Shown: in pieces, positions 30,535 to 41,318 of the stretch
How the letters are laid out: every line of letters starts with the position of its first letter
Numbering within the stretch: the stretch's first letter is position 1
Source of the DNA: Chimonanthus salicifolius
Taxonomy: Eukaryota > Streptophyta > Magnoliopsida > Laurales > Calycanthaceae
NCBI GenBank assembly: GCA_013350335.1
Contig: CM023539.1
Location: 18,936,223-19,000,222 of the forward strand
Direction: 5' to 3'
DNA: 64,000 nt
Notes under the pieces: generated by a model
Told to the model about the DNA's origin: nothing
Databases searched by the model: none
The model's input: the letters and a program-made list of their open reading frames with translations, nothing else
Position numbers and translations under genes: made by a program

Positions 30535-33500
30535 TGTAACGCCCTGCCCTTTTTCACTCTCTTGTTCCCGTAACTTCAGTGTATATTTTTTTTTTTTAAC
30601 AGAGTAGAGTGATAGAGCGCGGGACGTCACGACGCGAGCTAAGTCCGAACTTCCAAAGTCCAACCCTTAACTAGCCAACCCTATGTGTGTATGGACTCAG
30701 TTCAATAAAATGGTTCACACATAGCCATACCGACTTGCGGAATAAAATCATACAACTGCGGAATCATAATCATCAATATACAGAATTATATTAGAACCAC
30801 GTTCTAATCCATTCAGATAGCAAAGTACGTCATAATCATCAAACCAAAACATTCAACCATCCAAGTTATTACATTCCGGAATCCAAATACTCAAATACTA
30901 GTTCATGAGTGATTTATTTCAAAAACATATAAACTAGATCTTCCAAGCTCCTATGCCTGGTCCGTCTTGGGTTCATTATTTCCCTGATTACCTATATCAC
31001 CAACTACAGGGTAGAAGTAGGGCATTAGTACAACGCGCCCAGTAGGTATTCCAATTACGGCTAACACATGGTTAGTACAAACATATCATATAACATAGTG
31101 ATATCAAAACCATATAAATCCATGCCATGCAATGATGACAAATATGCAATGAGTCACACCCATCACCTGTACATAAATGTGCCTACCACATAGGTCTTTC
31201 TGTCGCCCCGACTGAGTGTGGACCCTCCAGAAATCTTCTTGATGAAAATCACATCATGGTGTTGCACATCGCCCCGACGGAGTGTGACCCCTCCGGTTAT
31301 AAATCCTTCACCCCATGCCATGCATGAGATGCCAATGAAACGCATGCTATTTTATAATATAAACATAACATTGAAAATCATCATTTGAAAACATATCCAA
31401 TACATGCTCTTTATACAAATAAAACCTAGCATGTAAAATCACTTTTTGAACATAATTAATCCATGCCATTTAAATCAAGGTAAACGTAGCATTTGAAATT
31501 CAATAATAAATCAGATCCTTTGAAACACATTTTCATCAAACATAATATAAAAACAAGGTACATAAGCTATGGTTTCAAAAAGGTGGAATCCTACCTAAGA
31601 CCGTTCACAAGTCCTTGCGTTTCCATGCAAGATTCGATCACCGATCCCGCACTGCTTACGATATCCCGTTACCGTATAATATAATGATAAATCAACACCA
31701 AGTCTCACCTAATTTCAAGGTTCTAAGTCCATTAACAAAACCCCATGGGGTTCGGCCATATACCATGGCCGAACCCATGGTTTACCATTTTTTATACATA
31801 TTTACAAGAATGCCACTGTTGGTAACCCTAGTCCCTTCTCTTTGCTTAGGTTCCAAGTTATTCATTCATGCTTCCAAAATACATAATACCGTACAATAAC
31901 TCATGGGGTTCAGCCATACACCATGGCCAAACCCAATGTTCAACATTCTCTCATATTTACCTAAATGCCATTGGTTTCGTCTTTCCTTTAAATCTTCCAT
32001 AATTAGACCTTCTAAATTTCCCTAACCAAATAAGTCCATCAAACACAACTCATGGGGTTCGGCCATACGTCATGGCCGAACCCATGGTTCTCCACTTTGG
32101 CGTGTAATTACATTTTTGCCATTCCTTTCATCAATGATTCATAACATATGTATGTATCCTTTTCTTTATTTTAAAACTATACATAACATAATTCATAACA
32201 TAGGTTCATAACCTGATTCATAAATCAGCCCTTAAACCATGAATTAAAGATGTCATTAATCCCTTAATTTGTACCATGGGGTTCGGCCATACAATTAGCC
32301 GAACCCTATGGTGTATAGTTTCCAAATTAACTCCACTTTTCCATAATTATATGTTTTCCAAACATAGATTCCATACTTAGACATCATACTCCATAATTAA
32401 AAGATTTACCAAAATTAAACCCTAGTGGGGTTCGGCCATACACCATGGCCGAACCTCACTCATGGTATCCCATCCATTCATTTAATCTAATTTCCATGAT
32501 CAAACCCCACCTTCCAATCTTCGATAGTTTCTTCCAAATTTAGCAACTCTTTCCATATTTGAATTGCTTTCCAAATTTAGCAATACTTTCCATATTTGAA
32601 TTCTTTCCTTAATTAGACTTACTAAATTAAACAACCTCCTTCCATAAATGGAAGGTTTCCAAATTTAGTAAAACACCTTCCAAAATCGGGTGCTTTCCAA
32701 TTTAGCAAACCCTTTCCTTAATTAAAAGGTTTTCTATTTTAATCTCCATTCCAAAATCTACCCCATGGGGTTCGGCCATACACCTTGGCCGAACCCTATG
32801 GTTCATGATCTTGGCCATTAGTTTTAGATCCAAATAAAATCCATCACCAATCCACAAAATGTTTGGTGGGGTTCGGCCATACACCGTAGCCGAACCTCAC
32901 TTCTTCTTTTTATTACTTTAGATCTCATAACTTAACCACAAAAACATCATGGTTCGGCCATGCCATGTCCGATCCAATGTCCATCCAATTTTTCTTTAAC
33001 AATTATTAAACTCCTCCATGGATTTTCATCATTGAAATTTATAATTCTAAACCATAAATCCCCATGGTTTTATCATGAAATCACCATGTCTTTCTATGTT
33101 CCAAGATTAAGAACATAACCCCAATGAAGTAAATCCAATCTCTCCATGGTTTTTCAATCTTAAAACTCAAGAATTAAATCACATCTTTGCATGGGGTTCG
33201 GCCATGCCATAAGGCCGAACCCTATGGTTCTTTTTGTTCCAAAACATAAAATTATTAAACAAGATACTAACCTTTTCCCCTTTGGTTTCTTGTTCTTCCA
33301 ATTTTCTTTCTTTTCCCTTTGCTTTTCTCCAAACAAGAACTCCTTCTTCTTGCTGCCCTTTCTTCTCTTGCTTTGGCATGGAAGAGAATGATGAATTGAG
33401 AGAGGGAGAGGGATAAATAAAAACTTGGTAATGGAGTTGTAAAAACCGTGCACCCTTATGGATCTCTCCTTTTATTAAGCTCTCCTTAATCCCATATTAG

Positions 33501-34229
33501 AATGTTCTTAATAGAATCTTGCCCTCTTGTGTTTCCCGTTCTTTTTTACACGTATACTATATTGTAGCACAGTTCTAATCTTTTTAACTTCCGAATCAGA
33601 AAAAGTGGTAAACTATAAAGTTGTAGCTCTTGAAATCTTCTTTCCAATGCAAAAAGAATCAAAGCAATCGGATATCAGAGTGAAAAGTTATAACCAAAAC
33701 ACTGGATATATGTCAAACCTTCCTTATTTAACCATGGCCAACTTTCCCTCTTTAATTAGCCATATCCGACTTTCCCTTGCCTTATTAAGACTTCCTTTAA
33801 TTCTTATTAGCAAGTATTATGTGCATAACCCTAATCATAATCCAAATAATCTTTTAATTTAATTCATAGATATTTCATCCCTTTTTAAATATCTAGCATA
33901 TCATTGTGGATTTAAAAATCTCACATATCTCTCATGTGCATAATATGTAAATCACTATCTAAAATTCGGCCAAGATAATCTTTATTTGATTTTTTTAAAA
34001 TCTACTTGGATATTTCAAATCCACTACTCAGCCATAATATCCTTTATACAAAATTGGGTATGATTCACCACTAATTTAATCCTATCCATTTAAATTTTAG
34101 TAAAACCAATTCCAACATTGGTTGGGTCCTAATTGGGTCATGGCCCAATTCCTTATCCATATAAGATTTAATTCCAAAATTCATAATCAAAATTAAATAA
34201 ATAATAAACTGAAAACCTGAGGTGTTACA
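30535..34229 (-). mobile_element. Nested solo LTR-B (3695 bp)
   Basis: It runs from tgtaacgccctgccc to ctgaggtgttaca. The target duplication is perfect: acaac at 30530-30534 and 34230-34234. It is inserted in the LTR at 29843-36846. It has the family layout, with the tandem 'cgccccgacggagtgtg' repeats at 31185-31305, the hairpin array at 31740-33230 and a minus-strand donor-like AAG/GTTAGTATC at about 33263-33273. Confidence 0.93.
31740..33230. repeat. Dispersed hairpin array, nine GGTTCGGCCAT units
   Basis: Units lie near 31743, 31902, 32051, 32275, 32426, 32764, 32866, 32948 and 33190, with loops atacc, acacc, acgtc, acaat and others. Most keep both arms of the stem. AT-rich spacers between them include several local repeats of 'tttccaaatttagcaa..tccatatttgaatt' (32530-32620). 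Confidence 0.92.
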
Positions 34230-34869
34230 ACAACCATATCACAAATCACATTAGTAGTCCCTTGATAAACAAAGCCACATCAAGGTATTCACTGTCATGC
34301 CTCCCTACGTATGCCTTATCGGTCCCACCGAATGGAGTGTGGACTCCTCTTACATTTCAAACATCATATATCTCTTCCCGTATGTCAATCGAAATCAGTG
34401 TGGATTCCTCCCCACGTTTGTTTATCGAAAACGTCGAATGGAGCGTGGACTCCTCCCTTCTATTCCCTCCCATGCCATGCATGAGGAAATGAGTGCAATG
34501 ATGCCCTTTCATATCAAGTACATAATAGCATTGAAATTCAAGTCTTAAAACATAATCATTTGATACCCAAAGTAAATCATCATACATGGAAATAAAACAG
34601 TTCATGTATATAATCTATAGTGTGTCAACAAGGTAGGAATCCTACCCACATCCAAGTATTATATCATTGTTGTTTTGTGAGGTGACGCACAATGATTTCG
34701 TCAAAACCAATCACACCCCCGTCCGCAAAATCTCTTTACCTTAGATGAATTCCATCATACACAATGATCAAATTAATTATCCAATTGATTTAAATCATTC
34801 CTTACCTACTTCCAGTTAAACTTAAACAATCTGAAAAATTATATAAAAATTCCACTTTAAAATTCAATC

Positions 34870-35515
34870 GATTACCCGTCCATTGTCCATCCTGCGGATG
34901 ATAGAAACCCCTCCACGGACGGTAGAAACCCGTCCCGCGGACGGCAGAAACCAGTCCTACAAACAATGCGACCCGTCAGCAGACAACACTCTGTTCAGCC
35001 TGTTACCCGTCCGCAGACGGTCGAAACTCGTCTAGCGGACAGTAGAAACCCATCCGCAGACATGCAACCTGTCCGGAGACAACACCTAGTTCACATCTGT
35101 TACCCGTGACTCGCTACCCATGACCCGGTACCCGTGACCCGGTACCCGCCACCCGCTACTCGCTACGTGCTACCCTCTACCCATGACCCGTCCCACAGAC
35201 AGTGCAATCCATCCGCAGACCACATCCTAACCCTATCTGTTACCCGTCCCGCGAACGGTCCACACCCCTCCACGGACGATAAAAACCTGTCCCACAGACA
35301 ATGCAACCCGTCCGCAAACTCCACCATGTCCAGTCCAATACCTGTCCCGCAGATGATAGAAACCCATCTGCGGACGATAGGAACCCGTCCCGTGGACGAT
35401 AAAACTCCGTCCGCAGACAGTGAAATCCGTCTGTAGACAACATACAATCCCTTGTCTGTTACCCGTCTTGCGGACGGTATATACCCATCCAGCAGACAGT
35501 GTAACCCTTGGTTGT
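34870..35515. repeat. Palindrome array, core CCGTCCGCGGACGG
   Basis: More than twenty half- or full-palindromes: cccgtcccgcggacggtagaaac, ccgtccgcagacagtg, and similar. They are organised in longer units that restart with 'ctgttacccgt' near 34998, 35097, 35238 and 35456. A sub-block at 35100-35200 has degenerated into 'acccgtgacccggtacccg' repeats. ORFs on both strands here are by-products of the repeat. Confidence 0.9.
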
Positions 35516-36069
35516 ATGTTATCATTCTTATCCATTTTAAACATGTATTAAGTCCTTTATACATAACATTAGTGGACATACTTTACCCAAAGTTAGAGTC
35601 CTTTTTTATAATCCATTCCTATCTTAAGCCATTAACATAATCATCAATTAATCTCTTGATTGTTGGTTTCCAATACATATTCATTCTTCAAATGGATATC
35701 CACCTTCATGGCTTGCAACGGTTTAGCCAATCCTTTCAATCAAATCTGGAACTCATGAGTTTGGCCATACCGAGACCAAAACCACAGTTTCCCTTAATCT
35801 TAATCTAATACTATGAACATAGAACCTTACCTTTACCCGTTTCCTCCTTTTTTTTTTTTTTTTTGTCTTTGCTCCTTAGTCCTTCTCCTTCCTTAGTCCT
35901 TGTTCTTTCAGTTTCTCCAAGTCTAGAGCCGAAAATGGGAGGGAGAGAGAGATGAGAAGAGAAGAAAATCTCTATGTTTCTTAGGGTCGGCCAAGGATGT
36001 TGAGAGAGGGAGAGAGAGAGAGAGAGATGAAAATCTCTTTCTTTCTAAGAGAGATCCAATCGGCCAAAA

Positions 36070-36113
36070 AGGGGGGGTGGGGTGTGGGTGGGTGGGTGGG
36101 TGGGTGTGGAAGT
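36070..36113. repeat. G-rich (GGGTGGGT)n tract
   Basis: Several consecutive ggtgggtggg units follow a ggggggg run and could form a G-quadruplex. The flanks are purine-rich (35938-36030 gagaga tracts). Confidence 0.75.
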
Positions 36114-36846
36114 GGGGTTTTCTTTTTTTTTTTAAATCAGCCACCAACCCTCATTAATGTTGGTCTAACCAAGGAGTCCCTTGGCATAACCAAGGCACCT
36201 CCTTGGTTCCCAACGTTGTGCCTTGGGTTCCATCCTTTGAGACGGAACCCTCCATCTCCCTTTGACTCACTTGAAAGTCTCCTCACATCCCAATCAACTC
36301 AACTCAACTCACTTTAACTCACTCCTTCGAAACTCACCCATTTGGACTCATTTCCCAACTCACTAATTCAACTCAACCTTTGAGCTCACCCATGGTTGAC
36401 CAAGTCAACCATGGTTAGCCGACCATGCATCTTACATTAAACCACTCCCCACCTCACTTAATGAGGCGGATTTGGGTCCCACTTGGCCATGTCACTCACA
36501 TACCACCTCATACACTTGCCACCTCACTTGATGAGATGGATCCCATGCCTTGGGTCTTAATTGGGTACATGACCCAATTAAATTAATCATTTACCCATTT
36601 ACTTTCCAAAATCCATTCACTTTGACCCATTGGGTCCCAATTGGATAATTGACCCAATTAACTACATTTACCCAATTACTTGCAATCAAACCCTATCCAT
36701 GATCCATTGGATCATAAATGGGCCATTGACTCAATTCTTACCCATCTAAAATACATTCCATCCATAAATCTTAAATTCAACAAATTCAACAATTAAAATA
36801 GACAAAATCCAATGTATTTATGCATTGAAAAATCTTGAGTGTTACA

Positions 36847-37572
36847 TTTGCAACCGTAGGAAAGGTTGGATCTAGGATAAGTTTAAGATGCTACAGGATT
36901 TCCTTAGAAAATTATCTCATTATCACTGTCATTTTAAACTAAGATAGCTTGAAAATCACCATTAACAATTGTTGAAGTGATTAGAGAATACTAAAGGAGG
37001 TTTAGGATGATTTGCAAAGGTTGGAACCCCTTCTGAGAGTCTGGGATAGGTTAGAATTGATCTCCCTTAGTCAGTGCTTCTTTTGCTTAAAGAAAGGAGA
37101 CGTATTTCTAGATTTATTGTTCACAACAGCTAGTCCTCAAGGGGCTCAGGAGCGTGCTTCAAGCAGCTTGACCTCTGTATATGGAAAGGCCAGCTAAGAT
37201 ATTTTGAAAGGGAATATAGTTGGAAAATAACGGTTACATCTCGAGGGCCTTGGGAGAATGCTCAAGGGGCTTGATCTGAGAGCAAAAAATAATTGTAGAT
37301 AGTAATGCTTAAGGCCTCGGATCGAGGGACTCGAGCCTGACAGAATTCAAATGTTCAAATTAAGCTCTTTAACTGTTTGTCCCTTTAGCCTAGAGTGTTT
37401 GGGTTCCACTGAGAGTTCACTAAGTCATTTTACCTGTATGATTGCCAAAACACATAATGATATGCTCCGCAACAAGCCTTTGATCTTCAATGAGTCTTCA
37501 TCTTCCCAGGCAAGGTCGGACACAGTCACGGAATTGACAAACTAGAGACTCGGTCAACTCGAGGTACTAACA
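36847..37572 (-). repeat. Copia-B 5' LTR, distal part
   Basis: It resumes after the LTR-B insertion and ends on the plus strand with 'gaattgacaaactagagactcgg..actaaca'. That matches the end of the copia-A LTR at 56226-56266, so 37572 is the LTR start on the minus strand. Imperfect inverted repeats of the ctcgagggac/ctcaaggggc type lie at 37130-37330. Combined with 29365-29842 the LTR is about 1.2 kb. Confidence 0.65.
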
Positions 37573-37737
37573 TATTCCTCTCCCTGACCGAGCTCATTCC
37601 CTCCCTTACCGACCCTTGGTTTTCCCTCACTGGTCTCTCACTATATTTCTCTATCATTCACACCCTCTCTCTCCCTCAATTTTTCCTCTTCATTTCTTTA
37701 TATGTATATATTTATCTTTCTCCCTATCAACTGAACA

Positions 37738-37780
<43 letters not shown>

Positions 37781-37838
37781 TCTCTTTTTCTCTCTGGTCG
37801 TTGCCACCCGTCGACCGTTGTCACTCCTCAACAGTTGT
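37573..37838. other. Pyrimidine-rich segment with (TC)n microsatellite
   Basis: The (CT)n run at 37743-37777 lies inside about 200 bp of CT-rich sequence flanking the copia-B LTR. No gene or element could be recognised in it. Confidence 0.6.
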
Positions 37839-39149
37839 TGTAATGACCTGACGCTTGATCACACATTTTGAGAAGCCTTACGAACTTCGTTCTCGGTCAA
37901 AGACCGATTGGATGAGTAGATCACCTTATGGACTTTCCAACGAGCCCAAGCTTGGCCTAATCTAGACTCGGGAGCTCAATATATAGTCATTTTAGTGTCA
38001 TATGGTAAAACGGTGATTTTCATAGTTCTGGATAATGTTATATTTATTTATTTCAAAAATAATGAATAGTACCTTACAAACTTTGAGTTTAGACTAAATA
38101 AGCCCTAAAATTGCGAAACTTGCACACATTTTTCCCCAAATTAACTGAACGTAGGGAAACTTGAAATTCGCTTAGAGTCGCCTTGGTTTTCTTTAAAAAT
38201 AGTGTTTTGTGTGTCGCTTTGAAAAGGCATTTATTTTACTTATCTCTAGGTTTCCAATTTCAAAAAGACTTATTTTTGGGAGTTGTCCTTAATTTTTAGA
38301 AACTATTAAAACTTTCAAAACTCCCGCCAGTTTTTCCGAAGTTTTAACTTTTTGACATCATGTTTCATTTTGGTTTAAGACCCTAAAACCCATTTGACCC
38401 ATTTTGTCTAAAAGATTGATTTTGGTTTTGATTGAGTGGCTTTCAGAACTAGCTTTCAACCCAAAATGTCCGTTCAACCCTTTTCTTGCTGTCTGAACCT
38501 ATCTGTAAGGTCAGAGGCTGTAGTAGGCACTTCCAAGTCTGATTTCAGAGGTATGCCGAGTAAACTTTGGAACCAAGCGCGTTGAACCGAAATCAAATTC
38601 TACAGAAATAACGGAAGGCCTTGTGGTCTTCCCTCTTTCATTCTTTGGCCACCAACGCCTTGGCTCCTTACTGTTGTAGTGCAAGCACTCTCTGGCCAAG
38701 CCCGTACTGCCTTTAACCCTTCCCTTCCAAGTTTCTCTCTCTATTCTCTTCCTTTCCTTCATCTCCCTCTTCTTTCCCTCCCTTGGAACGACAATAGCAA
38801 AGGCAAGCATTAGAACTCTCTCTCTCTCCCCCTTAGTTTTTTATTTTCCAAAATTCTTCAAGAAAGGTACGTTTCTTCGCTCTTTCTAAATAAAACTTAA
38901 TTGAACTTGTTTAAGCAAAAGAAATAGAATAAAAACAATGGACTGTTTGATGTTTTTTGGAAAACTTTGCTTTTTCCAAAAAAAGAAAATTGGGTGGATT
39001 AAATCTAAGCCGTTTTAATTAGGATTAAGCTTTGATCCTTCCTTGTAAGTTTAAAATCAATTTCAATAATATTTTGTGAAGTTGCATTCTAAATTTAAGT
39101 TGAAAAATCCACCTATAAAGCCTCTCTTGCAAGGGTGCAAAATTCAACT

Positions 39150-39600
39150 TGGCCGAGATATCGGCCGATAAATTTCTCTCTTTTCTTTTGCTTTCTTTTT
39201 TAAATATCGGTATTTTATTATTATTTTATTATCTAAATAAAAAAATAAATAAATAATCCAAAAGGAAGCGGGATTTTTTTTAAAAAAAAATTTGAAAAAG
39301 TAAATATCGACTAATATCGACCGATATTTTGAATATCAACCGATATCTTAGCTGATGTTGGTCCAATATCGACCGAGATATCGACCCGGTACCACAAACG
39401 TTTTGATTTTTTTAAAAAAAAAAACAACCGATATTAATCATATCGACCGCTATTGGACCAATATATATCGACCATATCTGTAGAGAAATAATGTATATAA
39501 CTGATACAATACGTATCGATCGATATATTGTAATGCTTAAAAATCGATATATATCAGCCAATACGTTTCTTATCAGCCAATATCTTTACTCCTGCTCTCT
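39150..39600. repeat. Palindrome cluster, core GATATCGACCGATATC
   Basis: Repeated gatatcggccgata, atatcgaccgatatt, atatcaaccgatatc, atatcgaccgagatatcgacc and atcgatcgatat units are mixed with AT-rich spacers. It occupies the same relative LTR place as the CTCGGAnnnTCCGAG cluster of the complete Tekay element. Confidence 0.85.
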
Positions 39601-39639
39601 CATTTTCCCATCATTCTGCAACTTTTTGTGAAGAACGAC

Positions 39640-39805
39640 AAGTGCTCAGATAATCCGAGACTCAACTTAGGATGATTCAAAGGATGGGATGATCTAAGAC
39701 TCACCTTCGGATGATGCAACGGATGGGATGATCTGAGACTTGCCTTCGGATGATCCAAAGGATGGGATGATCCGAGGACTTACCTTCGGACGATCCGACC
39801 CGAGG
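39640..39805. repeat. Tandem CTCGGAnGATCCGAG-type repeat
   Basis: About four 45-bp units: 'gatgatccgagactcaccttcggatgatgcaaaggatgg' and variants near 39650, 39690, 39735 and 39780. The core matches the palindrome of the complete Tekay element's LTRs, directly after the unrelated GATATCGACC cluster. Confidence 0.85.
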
Positions 39806-39960
39806 ACAATATGGACTTATTTCCTTTATAAATTTGTTTTAAAGTTGATTTACTTCTTTTTGTTTTTCAAGTTATTTCAAGTTGGGATTTACTTCCCTTT
39901 CACTTACATGTAAGGGGATTAATAAATTGATTCCGGACACCAAATGTAAGTACGGACAAA

Positions 39961-40340
39961 TATCTAGAAGTTGAAGCCTAGCCGTCTAAATGCTAGTAGA
40001 ACCCAGTCATGTGCATGCCATGATTGATATGCTTTAGGCATTGGATTGAACGTATTGTAAACACAAGTCTCCAACATAGACATTTGTACAATGGGCATAC
40101 ACAACAATGGACGTAATGTGTGAATGGGATAATAATGGACATGCTGATAAAAATGGTCAAGGATGATGTAAACCATGCACATAATTCATTTGTAAATTAT
40201 TAAGAAAACATTTTATCACAGCAAATAAAAAAATTAATATCTACAAAAGATAAAAATCTATGCATTTCATTTTCTACGGAAATAGAATAGAAAATCAATT
40301 TCCATAGAAATAGTTGCACACAACCATGCCTTTTAAGATT
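39961..40340. other. Unassigned AT-rich intergenic sequence
   Basis: I see no gene, domain or repeat signature here. Confidence 0.5.
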
Positions 40341-40650
40341 TGAAAAACTAAATCCATGGATTTAGGTTCTTTGAAATATGCCCTCCAATGATATTATATT
40401 TTACAGATTTATAATGCCCCAAAATGTGAAAATCATCAGACCATTAAGGATTTTAGATTTCAAATTCATAGGATTGAGTGGACAAATGCACCCATTTGAA
40501 AAACTAAATCCATGGATTTAGGTTCTTTGAAATATGCCCTCCAATGATATTATATTTTACAGATTTATACTGCACCAAAATGTGAAAATTATCAGACCAT
40601 TAAGGATTTTAGATTTCAAATTCATAGGATTGAGTGGAAAACTGCACCCA
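40341..40650. repeat. Tandem duplication of a 156-bp segment
   Basis: Two adjacent copies start with tgaaaaactaaatccatgg at 40341 and 40497. They differ at only a few positions (for example ataatgcccc versus atactgcacc), so the duplication is recent. It lies downstream of the RING gene and carries no ORF of note. Confidence 0.92.
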
Positions 40651-41318
40651 CCGATCTTGTACCCGGTCAACCAAATATAACTATAGCATCCACTCTAGTT
40701 CAATCAAAATTGGGAAAACTTGGCATGAATATGTTGGGATGAACAATACCAATGATATGCATCTCATACCTGTGATTCAGCGTACCTAGTGGCTTTCAGC
40801 TCCACACTGCTTTTGCAATGAATTTCCGATAAGATGTAACAATATCCAAATCAACTGTTGAGAAATGGGTTCTTGCAGTCTCAAGAACATAAAAAAAAAA
40901 AAAAAAACATTAGAAGAAGAAATAAGATTCCCCTACGACCTCATTATACAACAGGTTGACTCATTCATCATGTTCCATGTCATACAAGGAGAAGGGTTCT
41001 TATACAAACTTTTAATAAAGCAACATAAAGAGGTGACTTTTCTACCACCAGATCGACAAACTCAACCACAAGAAAAGAAACTTTATGGAGACTCAAGACT
41101 GCAAATTTGGCTACCATCACTATACACTAGAGCACCACAACTAAATTGAGGACAGCATGAGGGCCATTTAGATGCAAAAGCAAGTTATCAAGTATGCACC
41201 ACCTAAATGGCAGAGGATCATCATTGAAACAGGGAAGTCGTCAAATTAAAAATGAAAACAAAAGGCACCGTAATTGAGCTTGTGTCCTTTTCTCCACAAA
41301 CAAGGATTAAATGGCCTT

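Larger units (their letters stand above)
29843..36846 (-). mobile_element. Solo LTR-B, split by a nested solo LTR-B; no clear TSD
   Basis: It begins tgtaacgccccgccc at 29843 and ends 'cttgagtgttaca' at 36846, both standard for the family. The flanking 5-mers (tgtgt and tttgc) do not match. Without the nested copy it is about 3.3 kb. It carries a CCGTCCGCGGACGG-type array (34870-35515) rather than GGTTCGGCCAT hairpins. A minus-strand donor-like GTAAGGTT lies at 35823-35830, about 300 bp before the array. Confidence 0.85.
37839..39960 (+). mobile_element. Tekay-like LTR fragment
   Basis: It starts tgtaatgacctgacgc and shows the order seen in the 5' Tekay LTR: 'gagctca..gtcattttagtgtcatatgg' near the start, AT-rich U3, a leader-like pyrimidine-rich region (38630-38840), a donor-like AAG/GTACGT at 38867, and a palindrome cluster (39150-39810). 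The 3' end, with its usual terminal block, PBS and TSD, is missing, so it looks truncated near 39960. That boundary is approximate. Confidence 0.6.

Noticed and set aside
18447..33230. CRISPR-like appearance of repeated palindromes with spacers
   Set aside because: The context is plant nuclear retrotransposon LTRs, spacing is irregular (80-210 bp), repeats diverge, and there are no cas genes.
35134..35579. Overlapping ORFs of 67-138 codons on both strands
   Set aside because: They arise from the CCGTCCGCGGACGG array, which is repetitive in all frames; no domain and no conservation of one frame.
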